DNA of 35,612 bases. Origin: Beijerinckiaceae bacterium (GTDB lineage: Bacteria; Pseudomonadota; Alphaproteobacteria; Rhizobiales; Beijerinckiaceae). The number at the start of each line of letters is the position of its first letter. Position 1 is the first letter of the stretch. The stretch lies in the NCBI GenBank assembly GCA_031291515.1, contig JARLIW010000212.1, positions 1-35,612 of the forward strand, in the 5' to 3' direction. Shown piece after piece: positions 1-8,075 of this stretch. A program made the translations under genes and the position numbers. Under the pieces are notes generated by a model that saw nothing but the letters and a program-made list of their open reading frames with translations, was not told the DNA's origin and made no database searches.

Positions 1-351
1 GGCAAGAAAATGCTGATGCGCGATCCGCCGCCGCCGCCACTGCGCGCCAAGGAAAATTGGAACGCGGGCCTGCGGTTTTTTGAAAAGGCGCGCAAATCCA
101 ATTTCGTCCACGAGATCATGTTTCCGCTCGCGAAATGGCACCGCGAACGCTGGACGGAGACGTTGGAAAAGGGCGTCGCTTTCCTCCAGCACATCGAAGA
201 CAATGTGCCGGTGTTGCGCGAGGTCTTGGACGACCCGCGCAACGACGAGGCTTTCATCGCCAACCTGCTGCTCAAGCTCGCGCCCGCCGTGGACATGGAG
301 CTGGCCGACGACATGCAAGGCTTTTTGCGCTCGCTTGCGCGCCGGGTTTAG
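1..351 (+). CDS. C-terminal part of an unrecognised protein (5' truncated by window edge)
   Basis: An open frame runs into the window from its left edge and stops at TAG 349-351; an internal ATG at 10 is available but there is no clear ribosome binding site, so the gene probably begins outside. About 116 residues are visible. They are charged and apparently all-helical, with a proline run (PPPPP) near the visible start and Leu-rich helices towards the end (motif LLLKLAP around residue 87). I recognise no domain. It is on the opposite strand to the ABC transporter operon that ends at 610, so it converges on that operon and need not belong to the catabolic region. The 258 bp between its stop and 610 shows no gene I can support. 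Confidence 0.5.
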   Translation, partial: GKKMLMRDPPPPPLRAKENWNAGLRFFEKARKSNFVHEIMFPLAKWHRERWTETLEKGVAFLQHIEDNVPVLREVLDDPRNDEAFIANLLLKLAPAVDMELADDMQGFLRSLARRV

Positions 352-609
352 AGCCTTGCCGCAAGGTGGCGGCGCCAGCGGCGAACATCGCGCGAAGATT
401 CGTCTCCGCGCCAATCAAAACTGGCGTTTGTCATATCGAACCTAGCGCGCCGCGAGAGCGGCCGGGCCTTCCTGAAAGCCGCCGAAATCATTGATCGGAG
501 TGAGCGCTTCGAACCTTCGGCCCCCCTCGGCAAATTGTGCCGGGAGGACGTCGATGGGGCGTAATTTGAAAGCACCAAAGCGAACAAGAGCGCGCGGCCT
601 ATCGGGAGC

Positions 610-1446
610 CTATGCGGAAGCCTTCGAAAGAATTCCACGGGATTCGAAGATCGCGCGGATTTCGCCCATGTAGTTGATGAATTTTTGATCGCCGAGGCTC
701 TTCCAACTGCGCGGTCGCGCGATGTCGATCTTCAAATCCAGATCAATCTTGCCGGGCCGGGGCGACATCACAAGCACACGGTCAGCGAGGAAGACCGCTT
801 CCTCGATGCTATGCGTAATGAACAGCACCGTGTTGCGCAGCGACATCCACATGTCCTGGAGGTCCGCGATCATTTGCTCGCGGGTGAGGGCATCCAGCGC
901 GCCGAATGGCTCATCCATCAAGAGCAACCGTGGCTCCTGCACGAGCGCGCGGCAGATCGCCACGCGTTGGCGCATGCCGCCGGATAATTCGTTCGGGTAT
1001 TTCCCACCAAATCCGGCGAGGCCGACTTGCTCGAGAAGTTGCGTGACTCTGGGCAGATACTTGCGCTTGTCCCAGCCTTTGATTTCGACTGGCAACATGA
1101 TGTTGTCGGTAATCGTGCGCCAATACAGCAGCAGATCGGTTTGGAAGACGACGCCCATCGTCGGATGCGGCCGCCTGACTTCTTCGCCATCGATGGTAAT
1201 CCGGCCCGCCGTTACGCCCGCAAGACCCGCCGTTAGGGATAAGAGCGTGCTCTTGCCGCATCCGCTGGGCCCCACGATCGCAACGAATTCGCCAGGGCTG
1301 ATCGTCAGATCCGTGCGGCCGAGAGCGAGAACCTCGCCGCCCTCGCGCGTCTCGTAGGTTTTGGAAAGGCCATCGAACACGACGTTGACGCCATGGATTT
1401 TTGGCGAGTCCGCCGCGCGATTGACTGTGGAAGCTTGAATGGTCAT
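610..1446 (-). CDS. ABC transporter ATP-binding protein (SsuB/TauB/ThiZ type)
   Basis: ATPase subunit of an importer for small organic molecules, 278 aa, cytoplasmic, working as a dimer on the permease encoded just upstream. All nucleotide-binding motifs are present: Walker A GPSGCGKST (59-67), Q-loop Gln102, ABC signature LSGGMRQRV (154-162), Walker B LLLMDEPFGALD (174-185) and H-loop His in ITHSIEEA (210-217). These match the nitrate/sulfonate/taurine/HMP group of ATPases. The ATG overlaps the permease stop as ATGA, so the two are translationally coupled. It is the last gene of the binding protein-permease-ATPase operon. The substrate cannot be read from the ATPase; context with catabolic genes under the same putative operator suggests import of the compound degraded by the cluster. 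Confidence 0.95.
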   Translation of the reverse strand: MTIQASTVNRAADSPKIHGVNVVFDGLSKTYETREGGEVLALGRTDLTISPGEFVAIVGPSGCGKSTLLSLTAGLAGVTAGRITIDGEEVRRPHPTMGVVFQTDLLLYWRTITDNIMLPVEIKGWDKRKYLPRVTQLLEQVGLAGFGGKYPNELSGGMRQRVAICRALVQEPRLLLMDEPFGALDALTREQMIADLQDMWMSLRNTVLFITHSIEEAVFLADRVLVMSPRPGKIDLDLKIDIARPRSWKSLGDQKFINYMGEIRAIFESRGILSKASA

Positions 1447-2297
1447 TTCGCGGCCTCGCGCTTGAACACGACCTTGCGTTCGACCGCTTCGATCGCGAGA
1501 AAGAGAACCACGCCGATGAGAGCGATCAGCACCATGGCGGCAAAACTCAAGGTCGTATCAAATTGCGAACTCGCCTGCAGTTGCATGTAGCCCAAGCCCG
1601 CCGACGCCGCGACATACTCGCCGATGACGGCGCCTATGACCGCGAGGCTAATCGCGACTTTCAAGCCACTGAAGAGGTTCGGAAGGGCGGCCGGCAAGCG
1701 GATTTTCAGAAAGATCTGCCATTCGGCGGCGCCCATGGAGCGGGCGAGATTGACCATGGCCTTGTCGAGTGCCTGCAATCCGACCACGGTCGACATCACC
1801 ACTGGAAAATAGGCCAAGAGGAGAGCGAGGAAGCATTTGGGCGCGAAGCCATAGCCGAGATAGAGCACCAGAAGTGGAGCCAGAGCTATCTTGGGAATGG
1901 TCTGCAAGGCGACAAGGATTGGATAGACCGCGCGCTCGAATAAAGTGGAATAGAAAATGGCAAGCGCGGTGGCTACGCCACTGACGGCGGCCAATGAAAA
2001 TCCTGCGAGCACCTCGGCTAAAGTGACTCCGGCGTTTGCAAGCAGGAGCTGTGGGTCGACCGCGATACGATGGATGATCTGCCAAGGCGTGGGCAACACG
2101 AACTCGGAAAGACCAAACGCGCCTACTCCGAATTGCCAGATAAGCAGGATGGTTAGGCTGAGGACCGGCGCCGCCAAATTATGGACGATCGCTTGCATTT
2201 GAGCCTTCTTGAGGCGCGACGTTTTTCGTACCGGCACATCAGCTTCCTGGGCGCTTAGATAGAGGCTTCTTTGACTGGGTAGAGGGCCGAAAACCAT
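1443..2297 (-). CDS. ABC transporter permease (SsuC/TauC/ThiX type)
   Basis: Inner-membrane permease, 284 aa, of the BPD_transp_1 family. About six hydrophobic segments are visible, starting with one near residues 40-60 (LTILLIWQFGVGAFG) and ending with one before the basic C-terminus (LFLAIEAVERK). The cytoplasmic EAA-type coupling loop is seen as ARSMGAAEWQIFLKIRLP, ending in the conserved LP. It lies 28 bp after the binding protein gene and overlaps the ATPase by 4 bp. The basic, hydrophilic N-terminus of about 30 residues could be partly an annotation artefact, but the ATG at 2297 is preceded by a GAAAGG element. It forms the transport pore with the ATPase at 610-1446. Confidence 0.93.
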   Translation of the reverse strand: MVFGPLPSQRSLYLSAQEADVPVRKTSRLKKAQMQAIVHNLAAPVLSLTILLIWQFGVGAFGLSEFVLPTPWQIIHRIAVDPQLLLANAGVTLAEVLAGFSLAAVSGVATALAIFYSTLFERAVYPILVALQTIPKIALAPLLVLYLGYGFAPKCFLALLLAYFPVVMSTVVGLQALDKAMVNLARSMGAAEWQIFLKIRLPAALPNLFSGLKVAISLAVIGAVIGEYVAASAGLGYMQLQASSQFDTTLSFAAMVLIALIGVVLFLAIEAVERKVVFKREAAK

Positions 2298-2325
2298 ATA
2301 TCATGCCTTTCTCTTCGGTAAGAAC

Positions 2326-3297
2326 TTACTTGCCCAGTAAGGAGTTGACGTAATATTGGTCGTGCGGCTTGGCTTCGGTAATTTGCCCAGACTCCTGCAG
2401 CAACTGGAGGGCCGCGGTGATGGCCTTATCGTCGATCCATCCCAACGGCTTGCCTTGGCTGCTCACAAAGGTGTCGTTCGACAGTTTGACCTGTGTTTCG
2501 ACGACTTCGGGATTGGGGCCGCCCTGCCAAGCCTGAAGCAGGGCCTTGGTCGCCGCAGTCGGGTCTTGCCGGGCCTCCACGAAGCCCTTGCTCAAGGCCT
2601 GCAGGAATGATGCAAGCCGCTTTGGGCGCTTCTCGATTTCGGCGTTGCTCGCAACGATCGACAGGCCTGGCGCGATGAGGCCATATTTCGCCACGTCGAG
2701 GACGACAAATTTCTGCTTCGCGGTGAACTCGAGCTGGGACACTTCGATATTGCTATAGGTGCTGAGCGCATCGACCTGCCGGGTCATGAATTGCGGAAGC
2801 CGCGCCTGATTGTTCAGCAGAACCAATTTTACCTGGTCGCAGTCGATGTTGTTGATGCGGCAGAAAACTTTCAGGTAAGTTGTCGTTGGATCCCCGATGG
2901 TGCCGATCAGGGATTTGCCGACGAGGTCCTGCGGGGTTTTGATCGGCTTGTCAGGGAAGCTGATGATCACCGCCGGCGCTTGGGGCTGATACAAGGCCAC
3001 AATCTTTACCGGCATGCCCTTGCTGACGGCGGTGAGCGCGTAGATGGCCGGTATGACGACAACATCTTCTTGCCCCTGAATCAGGGCGCCCAGCGCCGCC
3101 TCCGCTCCGGCCCCTTCGCCGATGTGGACATCAAGGCCGACATCTTTGAAAAAACCGCGCTCGCGCGCCAAATAAAAGGGCGCGTACTCGCCCTTAAGCT
3201 TCCATGAGAAGCGGACATTGAAATTATCCTCTGCGCGCGCGCCGTGAACGGCGGCAAAGGTTAGCGCCAGCGCCATGCCGACTACGCGTAAAAACAT
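2326..3297 (-). CDS. periplasmic substrate-binding protein, NMT1/THI5-like
   Basis: Solute receptor of the ABC importer, 323 aa. I take the ATG at 3297 because a GGAG lies 8 bp upstream and because it gives a clean signal peptide (MFLRVVGMALALTFAAVHGARA) cut before EDN. A longer reading from 3354 adds 19 residues that would bury the signal. The mature N-terminus has the family pattern: strand NVRFSWKLKGEYAPFYLARERGFF, then GLDVHIGEG and a glycine/alanine loop. That is typical of NMT1-like receptors for HMP (ThiY), taurine, sulfonates or riboflavin. It does not define the ligand. The gene starts 59 bp downstream of the TGATC-N9-GATCA repeat at 3356-3374, so the importer probably answers to the same regulator as the central cluster. 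Confidence 0.9.
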   Translation of the reverse strand: MFLRVVGMALALTFAAVHGARAEDNFNVRFSWKLKGEYAPFYLARERGFFKDVGLDVHIGEGAGAEAALGALIQGQEDVVVIPAIYALTAVSKGMPVKIVALYQPQAPAVIISFPDKPIKTPQDLVGKSLIGTIGDPTTTYLKVFCRINNIDCDQVKLVLLNNQARLPQFMTRQVDALSTYSNIEVSQLEFTAKQKFVVLDVAKYGLIAPGLSIVASNAEIEKRPKRLASFLQALSKGFVEARQDPTAATKALLQAWQGGPNPEVVETQVKLSNDTFVSSQGKPLGWIDDKAITAALQLLQESGQITEAKPHDQYYVNSLLGK

Positions 3298-3355
3298 CCC
3301 GGAGTCTCCACACAATTCGAGGATGGCTTCGTTATTCAATTTTAGTGCCATCAAT

Positions 3356-3374
3356 TGATCTCAAAGTGTGATCA
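3356..3374. promoter_or_regulatory. putative GntR operator, site 1 (before ABC importer)
   Basis: The sequence TGATCTCAAAGTGTGATCA is a perfect 5-bp inverted repeat with a 9-bp spacer, followed by C. It sits between the reductase stop (3412) and the binding protein start (3297). It matches six other sites in the window with the same spacing; assignment to the GntR at 19666 is inference. Confidence 0.7.
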
Positions 3375-3411
3375 CGGCTGGTCCGGTCTGTCAAGGCGGG
3401 ACCGCTCGGCG

Positions 3412-4371
3412 CTAAATATCGAGTGCGATCGTCGGAGTCAGCGCGCGGGAACAACAGAGGGCCATATGAGAATTGGCGGCCTTCTCGGCATTGGTTTGGA
3501 ACATATCACGATGGTCGGGGATGCCGCTGAGAACTCTGGTCAGGCACGTGCCGCATACGCCCTGTTCGCAGGACAGCGGAACGTCGATGCCATGCGCAAT
3601 CAGGACCTCGGCGGCGGTTTGCCCGGCAGGGACCTTGAAGGTTGCTCCGCTTCGTTTGGCAATCACCTCGAAGGCGTCGCCGCCGCCATCGACGGCGGCG
3701 TTGAAATATTCGGTGTGAATGTTGCTCTCGGCCCACCCGAGCTGCCTCATTTCACCGATGACGCAATCCATGAACCCTTGCGGCCCGCAAACATAAGCAT
3801 GGGTGTCCGGCGTCGGGGCGAAGGCAATTTTCGGCGCGGCGAAATGTTGGGAAGCAGGCCCTTCATCGAAGTGAATGCTCGCGTGGGGTGCCAGACTGCC
3901 TTCTATCTCCGCGAGGAACGCCGCGCGGCTCCGTGCGCGCGTGCAATAATGGAGGTGGAAGGGTCCACCGTGCCGCTTCAGGTGCCGCGCCATGGATAGG
4001 AGCGGCGTGATCCCGATCCCGCCGGCAAGCAGGACTGTCTTGCCGGTGCCGAGCAGGCGGAAATTGTTGCGCGGGAGCCCGATTTTGATCTGCCGACCCT
4101 CGATGAAGGCGCGATGAATCTCGGCGGAGCCGCCGCGCGAATCCGGGGCTTCCAAAATACCGAGGCGGTAGTGCGTGGGGTCGGCCGGATCGTTACAGAT
4201 TGAATATTGCCGGATCAGTCCCGGGCTTACGTGGACGTCGACATGCGCGCCTGCCTCAAAGGGGGGCAGCGGCGTTCCGTCCACCCTTCTGAGTTCCAGG
4301 CCAATAATCCCATCGGCCAGCGCAACGCGTCGCGCGATGACAACGTCCAAGACCGGCGCCGGATCAGACAT
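3412..4371 (-). CDS. oxygenase reductase: flavin/NAD(P)H domain plus [2Fe-2S] ferredoxin (VanB type)
   Basis: Electron-transfer component for the Rieske oxygenase encoded directly upstream, 319 aa, cytoplasmic. Domain order is that of phthalate dioxygenase reductase and VanB. A flavin-binding barrel carries RQYSICN (54-60). A nucleotide-binding domain has GGIGITP (117-123) and CGPQGFM (195-201). A C-terminal plant-type ferredoxin has the cluster cysteines 268, 273, 276 and 306 (CEQGVCGTC plus ALCC). All expected cofactor residues are present, so it should pass electrons from NAD(P)H through flavin to the Rieske centre. There are 39 bp between the oxygenase stop and this ATG, with a GAGGACC ribosome binding site. 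It could in principle serve other oxygenases, but adjacency argues for a dedicated pair. Confidence 0.93.
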   Translation of the reverse strand: MSDPAPVLDVVIARRVALADGIIGLELRRVDGTPLPPFEAGAHVDVHVSPGLIRQYSICNDPADPTHYRLGILEAPDSRGGSAEIHRAFIEGRQIKIGLPRNNFRLLGTGKTVLLAGGIGITPLLSMARHLKRHGGPFHLHYCTRARSRAAFLAEIEGSLAPHASIHFDEGPASQHFAAPKIAFAPTPDTHAYVCGPQGFMDCVIGEMRQLGWAESNIHTEYFNAAVDGGGDAFEVIAKRSGATFKVPAGQTAAEVLIAHGIDVPLSCEQGVCGTCLTRVLSGIPDHRDMFQTNAEKAANSHMALCCSRALTPTIALDI

Positions 4372-4410
4372 GCGCGCAGGTCCTCAATTCGTCTCCGGCA
4401 ACTTTCATGT

Positions 4411-5439
4411 TCACACGCGCTCGTCCTCGACGAGGCGTTGTACGATCCGCCGCGCCCGCACCGATGGGCCATCCGTCGTCAACAGCACCGGCTTGAGCGA
4501 CATCAGATCGGTCGTTTCGCCCATGCCCCTTTGCTGCGCTTCGATCATCGGCTTGTCCTCGTTGTCGAAGATATCGATGCCGACTTGCAGCAGCTTTTTG
4601 CTGAACGCGTCATCCTCGCGCCGAAAGTCGCGCGCCATCCCCCAAAAGTAATGGCTGGTCGTGTCTGTTTCGGGGGTGAGAAGATGCGCGGTCGGAATCG
4701 ATAGGCCGTTTTCGACCGGTTCGCCGACGCCGGTCATGCCGACGTCGAGCAGTAGAACCCCCGGCGGATTCCAGCGCATGACATTGCGATGATCGCCGAG
4801 CTTGTCCTCGGGATAACCAAGGAACTGAAAGTATTTGTTGGGATATTGGCTCCGGCGCATGAACCGTGCCCACACCGTGAATTCATTGGTATCAGGGGAC
4901 GGCTCAAACACCGACGGACCCTTCGCGCTGGTGAACATCGGATGGATGTACTGGCCATGCGTCAAGTCGAGCAGATTGTCGCTGATCAACTGATAGTTCG
5001 CCGCGACACGCAGATAGCCGTAGACGCATGTAAAGCTGGGGTTCCCGCCAAACTGCGGGAACGGTATGATCTTGGCTTCATCCGCCAAAGCTGGATTGCC
5101 CATCCATATCCAAACAATTCCGTCGCGCTCGGCAAGCTGATAACTCTTGACGCGCGCGGCCTTGGGAATCAGGTGATCGCCGTGCGGATTGGTGACGCAT
5201 GCGCCGGTTCCGTCGAAGCAGAGGCCATGATAACCGCACTCCAGCAGACCGTCTTTCAGCTTGCCTTTATGGAGTGGGACAAAGCGGTGCGGACAGCGAT
5301 CCGCCAGCGCGACGACAGCGCCATTCGGCTGCCGGAAAAGCACGACGGGCTCGTTGAGGATCGTGCGCGCAACAAGCGCGGCATCAGTCAGTTCGTGGCA
5401 CCAACCCGCTGCGTACCAAGTATTTCGAACAAACGTCAC
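4411..5439 (-). CDS. Rieske non-heme iron oxygenase, vanillate O-demethylase (VanA)-like
   Basis: Catalytic oxygenase subunit, 342 aa, close to the usual VanA length. The Rieske cluster ligands are C49-P-H51 and C68-x-x-H71 (CPHR and CGYHG). The mononuclear iron site is visible as DNLLDLTHGQYIH, with His161 and His166 as ligands and Asp154/Asp158 on the electron bridge. Enzymes of this group demethylate methoxy-aromatics or N-methyl compounds, or hydroxylate aromatic and heteroaromatic rings. The sequence alone does not choose between them. With the reductase it forms a complete two-component system. The upstream gene is a NodD-type lysR 112 bp away on the same strand. Given the nitrogen-metabolising cluster nearby, an N-demethylation or ring hydroxylation that opens the pathway is a reasonable inference. 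Confidence 0.92.
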   Translation of the reverse strand: MTFVRNTWYAAGWCHELTDAALVARTILNEPVVLFRQPNGAVVALADRCPHRFVPLHKGKLKDGLLECGYHGLCFDGTGACVTNPHGDHLIPKAARVKSYQLAERDGIVWIWMGNPALADEAKIIPFPQFGGNPSFTCVYGYLRVAANYQLISDNLLDLTHGQYIHPMFTSAKGPSVFEPSPDTNEFTVWARFMRRSQYPNKYFQFLGYPEDKLGDHRNVMRWNPPGVLLLDVGMTGVGEPVENGLSIPTAHLLTPETDTTSHYFWGMARDFRREDDAFSKKLLQVGIDIFDNEDKPMIEAQQRGMGETTDLMSLKPVLLTTDGPSVRARRIVQRLVEDERV

Positions 5440-5551
5440 GAGTCCCTCCTGTCAAATCTGTCGACTGGCAGTTTTGTCTATTTCAGGCGCGCGTCATAAT
5501 TGTTTGTATCCATTGTTGGCATTCACCGGGTCGATCGCTGGCCGCCGCGGA

Positions 5552-6451
5552 TTACGGGCCGTCAAATAATCGCGTGGCCGCCCGCTTAAGCAGCGCCCGG
5601 AACCAAGCGAGGCCGGGGTCTTCGTTTTGGTAGGCCTGCCATTGCAAGACATTGACCATCTCGGGGATGTCGAGCGGAGACGGCAGCACGCGGAGCGGCA
5701 AGCGCTCGGCGCTTTGCCACGCCAGTTGCTCCGGCACGATCGCAAGGTAGTTCGTGCCGACGACGGTCTGCGGAATCTGGGTAAAGCTTGGCGCTACGGC
5801 AGCGACCTTCAGGGATTTGCCATGCTGGCTGTAAAGCCATTCTTCAACAAAGGTCCGCCGCTCGGAATAGGCGGTCACATGGCCGAGGGACAGGAGCTGT
5901 TCTCGCGACAGCGTGTCCTCGACCGTCCGATTCCCAGCCCAGACAATGCAGGCATAACCGTCCCGGAAAAGCCGCTCGCAGGGATGCGCCGGCAAGGCAA
6001 ACCGCTCGGGCACGATCAGAACGTCGATGTCGCTCTTTTCGAATTTGACCGATGTGCCGGCATAATAAATTTCAATCGACGGTGCGAGCGCCGCGATCTC
6101 TTTGAGCACCTCGGGAATCAAGACGGCCCACGCGTAATCGGAACAACTCACCGTAAATCGCCGGCTCGAATTTCGCGGCTCGAAGGCGGAGCGTGTTTTC
6201 AAGAACCTCGTGGTCTGGAGAAGAATTTCACGCAGCGGCTGCGCCAGGGTTTCGGCGAGCGGCGTCGGCACCATGCGCCGCCCCCGAGGCGCGATCAGCT
6301 CGTCCTCGAAATGGGTGCGAAGCCGGGCCAGAGCATTGCTCATCGCCGATTGGGAAATGTGGAGCTCCTCGGCTGCGCGGGTGACGTTCTGGTGCCTAAG
6401 CAAAGCGTCGAGCGCCGCCAGAAGGTTCAGATCGAGGCCATGAAAACGCAT
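5552..6451 (-). CDS. LysR-family transcriptional regulator, NodD-like
   Basis: Regulator of 299 aa. The N-terminus MRFHGLDLNLLAALDALL followed by a winged helix (VTRAAEELHISQSAMSNALARLR) is the hallmark of the NodD branch of LysR proteins. The C-terminal part is an effector-binding domain. I chose the ATG at 6451 rather than an upstream in-frame start at 6697, because the extra 82 residues would overlap the neighbouring gene and have no family resemblance. The start overlaps the cobW stop as TAATG, so translation is probably coupled to it. It lies directly before the oxygenase genes on the same strand and probably controls them. The inducer is unknown. Confidence 0.93.
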   Translation of the reverse strand: MRFHGLDLNLLAALDALLRHQNVTRAAEELHISQSAMSNALARLRTHFEDELIAPRGRRMVPTPLAETLAQPLREILLQTTRFLKTRSAFEPRNSSRRFTVSCSDYAWAVLIPEVLKEIAALAPSIEIYYAGTSVKFEKSDIDVLIVPERFALPAHPCERLFRDGYACIVWAGNRTVEDTLSREQLLSLGHVTAYSERRTFVEEWLYSQHGKSLKVAAVAPSFTQIPQTVVGTNYLAIVPEQLAWQSAERLPLRVLPSPLDIPEMVNVLQWQAYQNEDPGLAWFRALLKRAATRLFDGP

Positions 6452-7476
6452 TAAGTCGCGCCGCCATCCATCCACGCGTGAAACGATTTTTCCACGGCCG
6501 ATCGGGGCAAATCGTGGGTAATGAAGACGATCTTGGAACGCCGGTCGGTGTCTGGCCATATCGGCCACTCGACAGGCGGATAGAAAACGTGCTGAACGCC
6601 ATGAACGACGAGCGGCTTGGCGTGGCCATCGCGGTTGAGGATCCCTTTGATCCGTAAAATCTGTTTGCCGCGGTTCACCAGCAGCAGCTCGAGCCATTCG
6701 GCAAAGACCTCCCAGTCGAGCGGCGTTTCGCGAAAAAGGCAGAAGCTGCTTACGAGGTCGTCGTGGCGAGGAGGTGAGGGCGCGTGATGATGATCGTGAT
6801 GCGTGTGGCTGTCATGATGTTCTTCTTCTTCGAGCCAGGCACGCACGTCCGCCGTCTTGTCTCGAGCCTCGAAGCCCGCATCGAATAGTTCGTTCGGGCT
6901 TGGACCAGAGTCGACGGAGGCGGTGAAAAGCGTTGCCGATGGATTGAGCAACACGAGGCGCCGCCGCAATGCGTCGCGCGTCACGCCTATCGCCAAATCG
7001 CTTTTGGTGAGGACGATCCGATCTGCCATCGCCGTCTGTTTGACGGCTTCCCGATGGTCGTCGAGCTGTTGACCGCCATGGGTACTGTCGACAGTTGTCA
7101 CCAGACCGAGCAACCGGTAGTGCCGCGTCAGCGCCTTGTCGATCATCAGCGTGTGCAAGATGGGCGCGGGATCGGCGAGGCCCGTGGTCTCGATCACCAC
7201 GCGCTTGAAAGGCGGGATCGTTCCATCGGCGCGCTTGGCCCGCAGCTCTTCGAGCGTCTCAACGAGGTCGTCGCGGACAGTGCAGCACAGGCACCCCGAA
7301 TTGAGAAGGATGATGTCCTCATCGACCTTGCGGAGGAGAATGTGATCGAGACCGACTTCGCCCAATTCGTTTACGAGCACCGCGGTCTCACCCATGTCTG
7401 GGTGAGCGAGCAGCCGACGCAGCAACGTGGTTTTACCGCTGCCGAGAAATCCGGTGATGATTGAAACTGGCGTCAT
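6451..7476 (-). CDS. CobW/COG0523 family GTPase, putative metal chaperone
   Basis: A G3E-family P-loop GTPase of 341 aa. Visible are Walker A GFLGSGKTT (9-17), the metal-binding CxCC motif (Cys62, 64, 65), ETTGLADP (96-103) as the switch/Walker B region, TKSD (157-160) for guanine recognition, and the C-terminal CobW domain. A histidine-rich linker (about residues 220-238) is typical of members that carry zinc or another divalent metal. I place the start at the ATG at 7476 (MTPVSIITGF); a longer in-frame start at 7512 falls inside the palindrome at 7512-7530. No strong ribosome site is seen. Because several enzymes nearby are metal hydrolases or iron enzymes, delivery of metal to one of them is a plausible role. 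That partner assignment is inference. Confidence 0.92.
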   Translation of the reverse strand: MTPVSIITGFLGSGKTTLLRRLLAHPDMGETAVLVNELGEVGLDHILLRKVDEDIILLNSGCLCCTVRDDLVETLEELRAKRADGTIPPFKRVVIETTGLADPAPILHTLMIDKALTRHYRLLGLVTTVDSTHGGQQLDDHREAVKQTAMADRIVLTKSDLAIGVTRDALRRRLVLLNPSATLFTASVDSGPSPNELFDAGFEARDKTADVRAWLEEEEHHDSHTHHDHHHAPSPPRHDDLVSSFCLFRETPLDWEVFAEWLELLLVNRGKQILRIKGILNRDGHAKPLVVHGVQHVFYPPVEWPIWPDTDRRSKIVFITHDLPRSAVEKSFHAWMDGGAT

Positions 7477-7511
7477 TGCCCGCACTATGGATGCGCGATC
7501 GCCGCGTTGCA

Positions 7512-7530
7512 AGATCGCATAATGCGATCA
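7512..7530. promoter_or_regulatory. putative GntR operator, site 2 (before cobW-lysR-oxygenase genes)
   Basis: AGATCGCATAATGCGATCA: GATC-N9-GATC with a perfect 17-bp palindrome inside (GATCGCAT-A-ATGCGATC, 7513-7529). One outer base deviates from TGATC-N9-GATCA. It ends 36 bp upstream of the chosen cobW start. Confidence 0.6.
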
Positions 7531-8009
7531 CAATCTGAGTTTCAATGCGGAGAGACCAGCCGAACAGGAAGCCTGTTGCCCAGGTTCCGCTTGGCCGCGG
7601 GCACTTCAAAAGCCATGTCTCGCGGCTTAATAAGAACGGCTTCAGCGGCGCCACTCGGGTCCGCACGATCGAGGTATGCCAAGCCTAGGGCCGGCGCGGG
7701 AGGCGGTCGCGAGCAGTCCCAGGCTCTGGATGGGACGTCCCGTTTGAGTTGATCATCTTTCATTTATTCAATTTTTGATGACAAATACATGGCGAAGCCT
7801 GTGGTATTAATGCAACTTGAGGAGAATTCGTCAACAATGCCAAAATTCGCGCATCGCACGACACAGCATGCCTAAGTCGCAGCCGCTTCCTCGTCGATGC
7901 ACAGCGTCGATCTTACTTATCGCTTTGCACAAAAACGCGGCATGGATGCATTCCGACGCCGTCGGCGCGCCACTCCCAGCGCGCAAGCCGATTGACATTG
8001 AAAAATTCG
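7531..8009. other. intergenic region between cobW and porin; no convincing gene
   Basis: About 480 bp between divergent units. A 73-codon minus-strand frame (7542-7763) and a plus-strand frame from 7817 that overlaps the porin start are open, but neither has a ribosome binding site or recognisable domain. The minus frame has a vague resemblance to the C-terminal end of a glycine-cleavage T-type protein (GLAYLDRA...LGNRL) and could be a gene remnant; I give that little weight. A TTGACA hexamer at 7992-7997 could be the -35 element of the porin promoter, but I see no convincing -10. Confidence 0.4.
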
Positions 8010-8028
8010 TGATCTTTTCTCGATATCA
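8010..8028. promoter_or_regulatory. putative GntR operator, site 3 (before porin)
   Basis: TGATCTTTTCTCGATATCA: inverted repeat with one mismatch in the right arm (TATCA for GATCA), spacer 9 bp, followed by C. It lies just downstream of the TTGACA at 7992-7997, where a bound repressor would cover a promoter core. Confidence 0.55.
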
Positions 8029-8035
8029 CAAACTG

Positions 8036-8054
8036 ACATCATCATTCGTGATCA
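8036..8054. promoter_or_regulatory. putative GntR operator, site 4 (tandem half-conserved site before porin)
   Basis: ACATCATCATTCGTGATCA: the right arm is perfect and followed by C, the left arm keeps 3 of 5 bases. It is 26 bp (centre to centre) from site 3, on roughly similar helical faces, so cooperative binding is possible. It ends 21 bp before the porin ATG. Confidence 0.45.
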
Positions 8055-8075
8055 CAGTTTGGGGGAACTCTGTCG

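Noticed and set aside
7542-7763. Possible small gene or remnant upstream of cobW on the minus strand
   Set aside because: No ribosome binding site and only a vague resemblance to a GcvT-type C-terminus; recorded in the intergenic entry instead.
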